This document shows positions 1-6,737 of a DNA stretch of 46,577 nt, piece after piece. The position numbers and the translations under genes are program-made. The stretch comes from Bacteroides finegoldii DSM 17565 (lineage in GTDB: Bacteria > Bacteroidota > Bacteroidia > Bacteroidales > Bacteroidaceae): positions 191,054 to 237,630 of the forward strand of contig NZ_GG688319.1 of assembly GCF_000156195.1 (NCBI RefSeq), written 5' to 3'. The stretch's first letter is position 1. Every line of letters begins with the position of its first letter. The notes beneath the pieces are model-generated. The model ran no database searches and was not told the DNA's origin. It saw only the letters and a program-made list of their open reading frames with translations.

Positions 1-113
1 TACTCATCCCAATGGTACTTGAAGGTTATCAGCAATGCGTCAAATTCAACAGGAGTTAATCCTGTTGCTGCAAGTATCTGGCTATGGCGGTGGCGAATCT
101 TGTCGTAATACAT
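1..113 (-). CDS. IS transposase, N-terminal fragment cut by the window edge
   Basis: The reverse strand opens with ATG at 113 and stays open to base 1, giving 37 residues that begin MYYDKIRHRHSQILAATGL. This resembles the helix-turn-helix start of DDE_Tnp_4-type (HARBI1-like) transposases common in Bacteroidales, which recognise the ends of their own element. The catalytic DDE part lies outside the window, so family and integrity cannot be judged. A Bacteroidetes-type promoter sits just upstream at 134-163. Family recognition is from memory of similar N-termini, so treat it as probable. I could not define the terminal inverted repeat of the element between 114 and 240. Confidence 0.6.
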   Translation of the reverse strand, partial: MYYDKIRHRHSQILAATGLTPVEFDALLITFKYHWDE

Positions 114-133
114 CAATTGAACTGTTTAGACCA

Positions 134-163
134 CAAAGATAAGTCAAAGAACGCTTTAATCAA
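134..163 (-). promoter_or_regulatory. Candidate promoter for the transposase
   Basis: On the reverse strand TATCTTTG (134-141) matches the Bacteroidetes -7 box TAnnTTTG. TTG at 161-163 is a possible -33 box at 19-bp spacing. The transposase ATG is about 20 bases downstream. Confidence 0.45.
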
Positions 164-200
164 TTATTCAATATAAACTCTAATGTATATCTGACAGATA

Positions 201-279
201 ACGGCACCGCCATTCCCGGCGGCCAGTCCATTTATACCGTATGCACTGCCCGTACTCCGGCGGCATACGGGCGTGCCGT
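201..279. repeat. Nested inverted repeats between the IS remnant and the first gene
   Basis: In the 114-575 gap ACGGCAC (201-207) pairs with GTGCCGT (273-279), and inside it CCGTATGC (237-244) pairs with GCATACGG (263-270). There is no T-run, so it is not a classical terminator. It could be an IS end, a structured RNA or a remnant. I see no supportable gene in the rest of the gap (280-575). Confidence 0.35.
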
Positions 280-575
280 TCTCCCTTTCTATCTTCTTCT
301 TATCCCTCTTATAGCTTCCGTTCCGCCCGTTCGTCTTGTGCGACCTGTGGGGGATTGCATTTTTCCGCAAAGGTAAACCGCCCGGTCCGATCTGCCAATG
401 CCGGCTGCCGCCGCGAGTGGCCCGCAAAAATCTTCCTCTCCGGCTGTCGAGCGTATTTTTCCGTCCAGCCTTGTCCGCTTGTCCCGGCCACCTTCAAAAG
501 CAGAAAAATAATCCCTGTGGTCGCAGACAGACCGAACAGAGGGAAAGAAAAACAAATCATTAAAATTTCAAGACA

Positions 576-851
576 ATGGACAACATCAAGGAAAGCAAGG
601 AGTACAAGCTCGCCAAAGACTGGGAAAGGGCTGTGAACGATTTCAGTTTCAACTCCAAGCGGTTCGCCGCCGCCATCCTCGATATGCACCCCACGCTGCA
701 ACAGAGCCTCTACCGGCTTGTCAAGGCATGTATCGAGGTCATGGCGGACGAGACACGCCGTTACGATGACCGCAACCGCGCATCGCACGAGGAGGCAAGG
801 TGCATCATGGAATACCTCAAGGAAAACGGTAAAAATATCCCATTAAGATAA
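576..851 (+). CDS. Small hypothetical protein (91 aa)
   Basis: I do not recognise this protein. It is 91 residues, charged and predicted mostly helical, with no signal peptide and no membrane segment, so it is probably cytoplasmic. It is followed after only 7 bases by the next small gene. The three genes 576-1537 run in the same direction and end at a hairpin terminator, which suggests one transcript. Small cytoplasmic genes of this sort are common in accessory stretches of Bacteroidales conjugative elements, but that is context, not function. The start ATG follows a purine-poor leader with no clear Shine-Dalgarno sequence, as is normal in Bacteroidetes. Confidence 0.65.
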   Translation: MDNIKESKEYKLAKDWERAVNDFSFNSKRFAAAILDMHPTLQQSLYRLVKACIEVMADETRRYDDRNRASHEEARCIMEYLKENGKNIPLR

Positions 852-858
852 CAAGCGT

Positions 859-1131
859 ATGAAAACACAGGAAGTACAGTTCAACGGTATCGGATACACC
901 TGCCGTGTGGTGGAATCCAACGAGGGCGAAGAACTGCTAATCGGTTCGACCGAATTGCTTGACGCCCTCCAGCCGGGCAGCTTCAATGACTGCAACGAAG
1001 GTTTTGCCAACGATGAAGCCGAACGGATCTACGACGGGATTTTCTTTTTCACGGACAAGAAAACCCTCCGGCTTCCCGATGCCGGACTCGTCGCCGAACT
1101 CAAAAAGGACAACCCCGAATGGTTTAGTTAA
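859..1131 (+). CDS. Small hypothetical protein (90 aa)
   Basis: Unrecognised acidic protein of 90 residues (begins MKTQEVQFNGIGYTCRVVES, ends NPEWFS). The N-terminal half looks like a short beta-rich domain, followed by a helical, acidic C-terminus. It has no signal peptide or membrane span. It starts 7 bases after the stop of the gene before it, so the two are probably cotranscribed and translationally linked. No enzymatic motif is visible and I infer no function. Confidence 0.65.
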   Translation: MKTQEVQFNGIGYTCRVVESNEGEELLIGSTELLDALQPGSFNDCNEGFANDEAERIYDGIFFFTDKKTLRLPDAGLVAELKKDNPEWFS

Positions 1132-1162
1132 AAAAGTAAATAATCATCTAAAAATCAAAATT

Positions 1163-1537
1163 ATGGAAATAGAATATGTATTGCGAATCGCACAGACCGC
1201 CCAACAGCAGTTGGTATCACTGACACCCATGTCCGTCCTCATGTCGTGGGGGATTGAGAAATTTGCCGCCATCATATACAGGGATATGCCGGCGCTCCGG
1301 ATAAAGGTGAACGGACGCCTGCACACCGGATGTGTCATCGTGGCACTCAACGGATCGGACTATTACGAAGTCTATCTTCAGGACGAAGCAGGTACGAAAT
1401 GCGTCCATGAGGAAGTCTGTTTCGATGAGCTGGGTGATGTCATTGACCGGGCTATCGAGAGCGGCACCGACAAAGCCGAATACGACGAGTTCTGTCAGCA
1501 GCAACGCGACATATTGCTGAAAGGACAGCCTGCCTGA
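1163..1537 (+). CDS. Small hypothetical protein (124 aa)
   Basis: Unrecognised protein of 124 residues starting MEIEYVLRIAQTAQQQLV. I chose ATG 1163 because the open frame extending upstream overlaps the previous gene wholly in another frame and reads as unnatural protein. The middle (IKVNGRLHTGCVIVALNG) looks like a compact beta sheet, flanked by helices. No signal peptide. The last gene of the 576-1537 cluster, it is closed by a hairpin terminator 22 bases after the stop. Confidence 0.65.
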   Translation: MEIEYVLRIAQTAQQQLVSLTPMSVLMSWGIEKFAAIIYRDMPALRIKVNGRLHTGCVIVALNGSDYYEVYLQDEAGTKCVHEEVCFDELGDVIDRAIESGTDKAEYDEFCQQQRDILLKGQPA

Positions 1538-1558
1538 CATATAGGTTTCAGCCATTTG

Positions 1559-1590
1559 CACCGCCCGTACATCCGTATCGGCGGTGTTTT
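1559..1590 (+). terminator. Rho-independent terminator after the small-gene cluster
   Basis: CACCGCC (1559-1565) pairs with GGCGGTG (1580-1586) and is followed by TTTTCGTTT. It lies 22 bases after the stop at 1537. Confidence 0.6.
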
Positions 1591-1753
1591 CGTTTACGAC
1601 CGGTTGCGCCGGAAGCGCGGCATCCCGTTATAACACGCCCCGGACAGACCCATGTTGTGCATGGGGACGTATGATGTCACCGGATGGCGGACAAATCCCA
1701 CCCGCATATTTTTTACACCGTTAAGCGATAGATACATACAAAAAAATCGGATG

Positions 1754-1957
1754 ATTTCTTTTGAAGAGAAGTACTAAACAACTGCAAAAATACGAAAATC
1801 ATTGAAAATGACAATGAAAGCAGCCGGAATAATTGCCTTGTCGTGCAAAAAAAGTTGTGCGACAAGAAGAATATGTTGAGCCAATTAACGCTATTTTCAG
1901 CGTACATCACTGATATATAGATGATTGGATAAATAAATTTCTCTTCAAAAGAGAAAT
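1754..1957. promoter_or_regulatory. Possible invertible segment 1 (imperfect inverted repeats)
   Basis: TCTTTTGAAGAGAA (1757-1770) recurs exactly inverted at 1939-1952, 168 bp apart. The right copy is itself part of a 9+3+9 palindrome (1937-1957). A Bacteroidetes -7 box on the reverse strand, TATTTTTG (1785-1792), with TTG at 1812-1814 at 19-bp spacing, lies 14 bp inside the left repeat and points left, away from the fimbrial operon. This is the architecture of Bacteroides invertible promoters, but the flanks of the repeat are imperfect, so this copy may be decayed. Confidence 0.45.
1785..1814 (-). promoter_or_regulatory. Promoter inside segment 1, reading leftwards
   Basis: -7 box TATTTTTG at 1785-1792 (reverse strand) and TTG of a possible -33 box at 1812-1814. 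Transcription would start near 1778 and cross the left repeat. No gene lies immediately to the left in this orientation. Confidence 0.4.
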
Positions 1958-2113
1958 GCGACAGGTTGATCGGCAAAGACGAATAGTTGGAACAGACAAC
2001 CGTTAAAAAGAGTCTTTGTCATGACTGGCTAAAAGAAAAAGGCAGGCAATATGGAAAGAAATAAAAAGTGCAAACGACTCTTGAATGACATGAAAAGTGT
2101 TGAGCGAAAAAAC

Positions 2114-2132
2114 ATTTCTCTCTTTAAGAGAA
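2114..2132 (+). repeat. Left 19-bp inverted repeat of the switch
   Basis: ATTTCTCTCTTTAAGAGAA. Internally near-palindromic (TCTCTT, T, AAGAGA). Exact inverse at 2313-2331. Related to the repeats at 1754-1770 and 1937-1957. Confidence 0.7.
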
Positions 2133-2144
2133 TTAACTACGCTC

Positions 2145-2152
2145 CAAAGGTA
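2145..2152 (-). promoter_or_regulatory. Promoter -7 box inside the switch, reading leftwards
   Basis: TACCTTTG on the reverse strand fits TAnnTTTG. It is immediately inside the left inverted repeat. Confidence 0.5.
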
Positions 2153-2312
2153 CGAAAAATCCCTCAAACGGCTATAAAATCAGCCATGTTTTTTTTTCAG
2201 TTATTTGCATCTTATCTCTTTTCCACAACAAGCATTGAGCTTTCGCCTTTCTTCTTGAAACGATTATTGACTGAATATCAGTTAATTATCATCCGAATCA
2301 ACCTTTTTGTAT

Positions 2313-2331
2313 TTCTCTTAAAGAGAGAAAT
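2313..2331 (-). repeat. Right 19-bp inverted repeat of the switch
   Basis: TTCTCTTAAAGAGAGAAAT, the exact reverse complement of 2114-2132. Confidence 0.7.
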
Positions 2332-2454
2332 ATAGAACGGGTGTGGGGTATTCCCCTCTAAAAAATGGAAAAAACCACGGGACCACAGTCCCCATGATTG
2401 ATAACGAAGTGCCGGTCTTGCCGGTTCAAATGAGATAACAAGAAGAAGGAAAAT
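2332..2454 (+). promoter_or_regulatory. Leader of the fimbrial operon with small hairpins
   Basis: Between the switch and the first fimbrial ATG are GGGG-tatt-CCCC (2345-2356) and GGGAC-caca-GTCCC (2379-2392). If the switch were ON, these would lie in the 5' untranslated RNA. Neither is followed by a T-run. Their role is unknown. Confidence 0.3.
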
Positions 2455-3030
2455 ATGAAAAAATTGATCCTCGGTGTTTTCCTTGCCGTTTGTTGGTGTA
2501 CAGGCACCGCCAACGCGCAGGATATAGCAGCAAAGACCAATCTATTGTATTGGTCAACCACAACGCCCAACTTGAGCCTGGAATTCGGGTTGGGTCAACG
2601 CACGACCCTCGACCTCACGGGTGCCTACAACCCGTGGACGCTGAATAAGGACAAGAACAAGAAAATCAAGCACTGGCTGGTCATGCCGGAGTTCCGCTAC
2701 TGGCTCTGTGAACGCTATAATGGCCACTTCTTCGGTCTGCACAGCGGCTACGCCTTCTACAACATCAGCGGCGTGAGAATCCCTTTCCAGAGCAAATCCA
2801 CCAAGGACCACCGCTACCAGGGATGGGCCACGGGTGTCGGGCTTTCATACGGATACTCCTGGATTCTGGGCAAGCGTTGGAACCTCGAAGCCACGATCGG
2901 CCTGGGCTACATCTACACGAATTACGACAAGTACGAGTGCGCCACCTGCGGCAAGTTCAAGGGCAGTCAGGACAAACACTACTTCGGCCCGACCAAGGCG
3001 GGTATCTCCCTGATATACATAATCAAATAA
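2455..3030 (+). CDS. DUF3575-family outer-membrane-type protein of the fimbrial locus
   Basis: 191 residues. A signal peptide (about 1-22, ending TGTANAQ) is followed by alternating amphipathic strands (for example LLYWSTTTPNLSLEFGLG) and a C-terminal aromatic strand, as in a small beta-barrel. The order of conserved pieces, including a CATC cysteine pair near residue 162, fits DUF3575, a family found at the head of type V fimbrial operons in Bacteroidales. Its likely place is the outer membrane; its role in pilus assembly or anchoring is inferred only from gene position. The next gene begins 7 bases downstream, so the two are surely cotranscribed. The candidate invertible promoter ends 123 bases upstream. 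Confidence 0.8.
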   Translation: MKKLILGVFLAVCWCTGTANAQDIAAKTNLLYWSTTTPNLSLEFGLGQRTTLDLTGAYNPWTLNKDKNKKIKHWLVMPEFRYWLCERYNGHFFGLHSGYAFYNISGVRIPFQSKSTKDHRYQGWATGVGLSYGYSWILGKRWNLEATIGLGYIYTNYDKYECATCGKFKGSQDKHYFGPTKAGISLIYIIK

Positions 3031-3037
3031 CAAGGAA

Positions 3038-4525
3038 ATGACTATGAGACGCTTATATATCATACTATTGCTGATATTGGCAGGTAGTCCCGTGATGCTA
3101 CATGCCGAGAACGAAACCAGTTACCTGCCCTCGATCGGAATCCGTCAGGGAGGTGTCGTCAAGCAGGGCCGCACGGTCGAGCTGACGATGTCCGTGGATT
3201 TGAGCAAGGCCAAAATCCGCACGCAGCACACCGTGGCGCTGACGCCCGTGCTCGTGTCGGCGGACGGAAACCGGGAGATAGCCTTTCCCCCGATTGTCAT
3301 CGACGGCAAGACCCGCCACAAGGTCTATCTGAGGGCGCAACGCCTCGAAAGCGTGGAACTCCCGCCTTTTCACGACGATTCGTCACAGGTAATCATACGC
3401 CACGGCAGCAAGAACCAACAATACGACTACGCGGCTGCCGTGCCCTACGAGCGGTGGATGCTCGACGGGCGGGTCGAGCTCCGCGAGGAGGTACACGGCT
3501 GCACCAACTGCGGCGAGGGTAAGGCCGAACAAGGCCTGTGGAGCGGCATCCTGCCCACCTTTATCCCCGATTACCGTCTCGATTCCATAGCCCCGGAACC
3601 CGAACCGGTGAAGGTGCGTGCCGAGACCCGTACCGCGCGGTTGCAGTTCCGGCAGGACAGCTACAATATCCTGCCCGGGTTCAAGGACAACCGTGCCGAA
3701 CTGGACACCGTTTCCAACTCCATCGAACTGGTAAAGAAGAATGCCGACGTCAGGATTATCGGTATCTACATCACCGGTTACGCCTCTCCCGAGGGCAGCA
3801 TGGCGCATAACATGACCCTCTCCGAGAACCGCGCCAAGGCACTGGCCGACTATATCCGCCGCCACGATGCCATATCGCCCGACATGCTCCACGTGGACTG
3901 GAAGGGCGAGGACTGGGAAGGCTTCATCCGTGCGCTCGGCGACTTCCCGAACCTGCTCAAGCGCGACGAGGTGTATGAGGTCATCGAACGCTATCCCGAC
4001 GAACGGGACTTCTGCGAGTTGCAGCTCCAGAAACTCGTGCCGCCAACCATTTACCACAGGCTGCTCACCGAGATATACCCCGCGTTGCGCCGCAATGAGT
4101 ACCGCATCGAGTACAACGTGCGCAACTTCAACCTCGAAGAGGCACGCCGCATGGTCGATGAGCGTCCCGACCTCCTGAGCCTGTCGGAAATGTACAAGGT
4201 GGCCGGCTCCTACGGGAAAGGCACGCCCGGGTACGACAAGGTGATGGCCACCGCGGTACGCTATTTCCCCGCTTCGCCCGCCGCGCTCAACGAGAATGCC
4301 GTGAACGCCATCTCACGTAAGGAGTACGCCAAGGCAGTGGAACTGCTCGAAAAGTCGGAAGTCACCGCGAAATCTGCCGAACTGCTGACTACGCTCGGCG
4401 TGGCATACGCCGGAGCGGGACAGTATGACAAGGCCGAAGACGCTTTCCGGCGTGCCGCGGAGGCCGGCTCCGAGACGGCCCGGCACAACCTCGAAGAGGT
4501 GCGGCAGGTCATCGACCAGTTATAG
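3038..4525 (+). CDS. DUF3868 / OmpA-like / TPR protein of the fimbrial locus
   Basis: 495 residues with a signal peptide (about 1-23). Residues 24-180 fit DUF3868 (with a CTNC pair at 155-158). About 200-340 is an OmpA-like domain carrying the ITGYASPEGS motif and the NxxLSxxRA helix that bind peptidoglycan. The last 60 residues are TPR-like helices (AYAGAGQYDKAEDAFRRAAE). The design suggests a periplasmic or outer-membrane protein tying the fimbrial apparatus to the cell wall. This is inferred from domains, not shown. It is second in the operon, and a 61-bp gap precedes the major fimbrillin. A second ATG two codons in (MRRLY) is an equally possible start. Confidence 0.8.
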   Translation: MTMRRLYIILLLILAGSPVMLHAENETSYLPSIGIRQGGVVKQGRTVELTMSVDLSKAKIRTQHTVALTPVLVSADGNREIAFPPIVIDGKTRHKVYLRAQRLESVELPPFHDDSSQVIIRHGSKNQQYDYAAAVPYERWMLDGRVELREEVHGCTNCGEGKAEQGLWSGILPTFIPDYRLDSIAPEPEPVKVRAETRTARLQFRQDSYNILPGFKDNRAELDTVSNSIELVKKNADVRIIGIYITGYASPEGSMAHNMTLSENRAKALADYIRRHDAISPDMLHVDWKGEDWEGFIRALGDFPNLLKRDEVYEVIERYPDERDFCELQLQKLVPPTIYHRLLTEIYPALRRNEYRIEYNVRNFNLEEARRMVDERPDLLSLSEMYKVAGSYGKGTPGYDKVMATAVRYFPASPAALNENAVNAISRKEYAKAVELLEKSEVTAKSAELLTTLGVAYAGAGQYDKAEDAFRRAAEAGSETARHNLEEVRQVIDQL

Positions 4526-4586
4526 ACGAAAACCATAAGCGAGAAGTTATAAAAACCATTTTATTAATTTTTTAAACAACAAAAAG

Positions 4587-5741
4587 ATGAAAGTCAAGAG
4601 TTTTTTATTGACAGCTTTAGCAGCGTCAATGACGTTTGTTGCATGTGACAACAACGACAATGAAATGGGACAGCTGGACAACACTCCCAAGAGTGTGAGC
4701 ATCAACCTGTCCAATGTGATCTCAACCAGAGGTGCCGGTCAAGCGATAAAAGACGACTCAAAGGTTTCTTTGGCAGATTTACAGGTATTCTTTACAAACG
4801 GAACGACCCTGTATAAAGGAAAGACAGTAAGCGGAACTGAGGCAGTCCACTACTTTTCCACTAAAGGCGATTTTGACAGTCGTGACGATCGGGTATTCCA
4901 TTTTTTACCTGCCGAGGTGAACAAGGTAATCGTTGTAGGTAACAACGGTAGTGAAATAACTGAAGCTACTACTTATGCAGATTTACAAAAAGAACTGGCA
5001 ATCGCCGAGCAGCAAGATCCGCAAAAACTTGACCTTTACAAAGAAGTTGAATTGACTTCTGTGGAGGGGCAAGACGATTTAGGACACCCGCTTTACAAAG
5101 CGAATGTGGTGCTTGAACCGCGTGTATCCAGAATCGAAATCGGCGCATTCAAGTATAATGCTATTGCTGAAGGCACCCCACGTAAGTATACGAGCATTGA
5201 GGTTCAACAGGTTATGTTGAACAACTATTTTACAACAGCTGATTTTCAAGTTGGAACAGCCAGTACCGTATCCAAGGAAGAAATCACAGCAGCTTCTGTG
5301 TTCGGTATTTTCGAAGAAGCTGCCCAAGCAGGCGCAACAAACCCCGTATGGTATAGCGACGTGTTCAGTGCTGACGAATCTGCAGATCCTGCAACCAAAT
5401 TGCAAGTAATTACATTGGATGTAGCTGCACAGTATGAGCATGCTTACACAGAAGGAAATGTCCGTCCTGCATATCACTTCTTCCCTAAAGATGATGCGAT
5501 TGGCACCACCTACCATCCTCAGGTACTTGTAAAATTGATCGGTACAAAGTCTGATGGAACTAAGGAACCTCTTTACCTGGCTACCAGTACATTCAATCCG
5601 GCTGTTACAGCAGATTTCGCCAAGATTTACGTCATGAACTTTGAATTTGATGATGAAGACTTGGATAATCCTCAAAAATGTGTGGAGGTAACTGTTGACG
5701 TCATGAGCTGGGATGTAGTTCCCGTCACTCCTGAATTTTAA
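4587..5741 (+). CDS. Major fimbrillin, FimA/Mfa1-like (type V pilus)
   Basis: 384 residues. It is a lipoprotein precursor with lipobox cysteine C20 (SMTFVAC). An Arg at 48 in VISTRGAG resembles the site where type V pilins are trimmed before donor-strand assembly. The body is beta-rich with an N-terminal domain of about 150 residues, and the C-terminus VDVMSWDVVPVTPEF looks like the exchanged strand of Mfa1/FimA stalk pilins. By family it would be exported by Sec and Lol, trimmed at the surface and polymerised into the shaft. Base use is noticeably more AT-rich than the neighbouring fimbrial genes, as expected for diversifying antigen genes. It is followed by a strong hairpin before the anchor gene. 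Confidence 0.85.
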   Translation: MKVKSFLLTALAASMTFVACDNNDNEMGQLDNTPKSVSINLSNVISTRGAGQAIKDDSKVSLADLQVFFTNGTTLYKGKTVSGTEAVHYFSTKGDFDSRDDRVFHFLPAEVNKVIVVGNNGSEITEATTYADLQKELAIAEQQDPQKLDLYKEVELTSVEGQDDLGHPLYKANVVLEPRVSRIEIGAFKYNAIAEGTPRKYTSIEVQQVMLNNYFTTADFQVGTASTVSKEEITAASVFGIFEEAAQAGATNPVWYSDVFSADESADPATKLQVITLDVAAQYEHAYTEGNVRPAYHFFPKDDAIGTTYHPQVLVKLIGTKSDGTKEPLYLATSTFNPAVTADFAKIYVMNFEFDDEDLDNPQKCVEVTVDVMSWDVVPVTPEF

Positions 5742-5754
5742 TAATTGATAACCC

Positions 5755-5787
5755 GATACAGAGGGCGAAAGTTCCGCCCTCTGTATC
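5755..5787 (+). terminator. Strong hairpin between fimbrillin and anchor genes
   Basis: GATACAGAGGGCG (5755-5767) pairs perfectly over 13 bp with 5775-5787, 7-base loop, followed by only CTTTAA. It is probably a partial terminator or RNA-stabilising hairpin that keeps shaft subunit output above that of the downstream minor subunits. Confidence 0.6.
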
Positions 5788-5813
5788 CTTTAACACTTCA
5801 ATCACATATATAT

Positions 5814-6719
5814 ATGAAATTGACGAATATTGTTTTCTGCCTGACGTTGCTCGCCGGAGCCGCCACATCCTGCATCCGTGAGGATCTGGACGACTGCCTG
5901 AGCACGAACAAGTTGTTGCTCAGTTACAAGGGCGACGGCACCACGGAGATATTCCCCGACAAGATTTGCCGGGTGGAAATGTTCGTATTCGATGCAGAGA
6001 ATCGATGCGTCAATTCGAGTATCTTACCAGAGGAACAAGTTAAGGGCCGCACGGCTACGCTTCCCCCGCTCGCTGACGGTGATTACCGGATTGTCTGCTT
6101 GGGGAACACCCACCACACGAAGGTCGATGGCATCGCCACGGGCGACTACGACCGGATGCTCTTTGCCGCCGGGGATTATTTCGACGAGAAACAGGTTGCC
6201 GGCAATGATTCGCTTTATTATGCCTCCACCTCCTATACCGTGCTGCCGTACAGCGCCCACAAGGGGGAGGACCAGACCAAAATCATAGAGTTCGCCAGCT
6301 CTCACTACGATCTGTTGGTGGAAGTGGCCGGAGTTCCCGTCACGGGAAACCGCGCAGGCTCGATGCCTGTGCTTGAGATATGCGGAGTCTCGCCCTGTAC
6401 CGATTTCGAGAACCGGGCCTGCGGGGAAGCGACCGACTATTTGCTTGAAACCGAATACGAGGCCGGGAAAGCGTTGCTCACGGCCCGTACCAATATAATG
6501 CGTCACAAGGATCACGAGAACGTGAACGTCCGCCTGAGCGCCGCCCTTGACGGGGAGACACTGGCCGAAGTCAATCTCGCCAAGTTCCTTGCCGACAATC
6601 CCGTTATCGACTGTTCCAAACACGAAGTGCTCATCCCGATACGCTTCGAGTTCAAGTCGGGAGAAATCACGGTAAGCGTACCCGAATGGTACATCGAACA
6701 AGTGAAACCTGAGTTTTAA
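5814..6719 (+). CDS. Mfa2/FimB-like fimbrial anchor lipoprotein
   Basis: 301 residues. I chose the ATG at 5814 because it gives a clean lipoprotein signal peptide (MKLTNIVFCLTLLAGAATSC, lipobox C20), whereas the open frame further upstream runs through the hairpin at 5755-5787. The sequence after the cysteine (REDLDDC, then LLLSYKGDG and a VFVFD-like strand) fits the FimB/Mfa2 family (DUF1812), whose members cap the base of type V pili and limit their length. The position directly after the major fimbrillin is the usual one. The 18-base gap to the next gene indicates cotranscription. Confidence 0.85.
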   Translation: MKLTNIVFCLTLLAGAATSCIREDLDDCLSTNKLLLSYKGDGTTEIFPDKICRVEMFVFDAENRCVNSSILPEEQVKGRTATLPPLADGDYRIVCLGNTHHTKVDGIATGDYDRMLFAAGDYFDEKQVAGNDSLYYASTSYTVLPYSAHKGEDQTKIIEFASSHYDLLVEVAGVPVTGNRAGSMPVLEICGVSPCTDFENRACGEATDYLLETEYEAGKALLTARTNIMRHKDHENVNVRLSAALDGETLAEVNLAKFLADNPVIDCSKHEVLIPIRFEFKSGEITVSVPEWYIEQVKPEF

Positions 6720-6737
6720 GACCGAACCGAAAAGAAT

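Larger units (their letters stand above)
2114..2331. promoter_or_regulatory. Probable invertible promoter segment upstream of the fimbrial operon, OFF orientation
   Basis: ATTTCTCTCTTTAAGAGAA at 2114-2132 is repeated perfectly (19 of 19) in inverted orientation at 2313-2331, enclosing 180 bp. On the reverse strand TACCTTTG (2145-2152), a -7 box, sits 12 bp inside the left repeat and points away from the fimbrial genes. Inverting the segment would place this promoter about 12 bp inside the right repeat, reading toward the gene starting at 2455. Repeat length, spacing and promoter position match what is known for invertible promoters of Bacteroides surface loci (capsule and fimbriae). No clear -33 box at ideal spacing is seen. 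Confidence 0.65.

Noticed and set aside
1649..1665. Short hairpin CCCATG-ttgtg-CATGGG as a regulatory site
   Set aside because: A 6-bp stem alone in a gap, without T-run or nearby gene, is expected by chance.
1713..1976. Minus-strand open frame of 87 residues in the AT-rich gap
   Set aside because: It runs through both repeats of segment 1, is Phe/Leu/Ser-rich with no protein-like pattern, and is best explained by AT-rich DNA lacking stops.
2051..2335. Plus-strand frame of 94 residues ending at the right inverted repeat
   Set aside because: It crosses the whole candidate invertible segment; the composition is hydrophobic and unpatterned, and inversion would destroy it.
3383..4057. Long minus-strand frame opposite the DUF3868/OmpA gene
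   Set aside because: A shadow of GC-rich coding DNA. The plus-strand frame has a signal peptide and domain motifs; this one has none.
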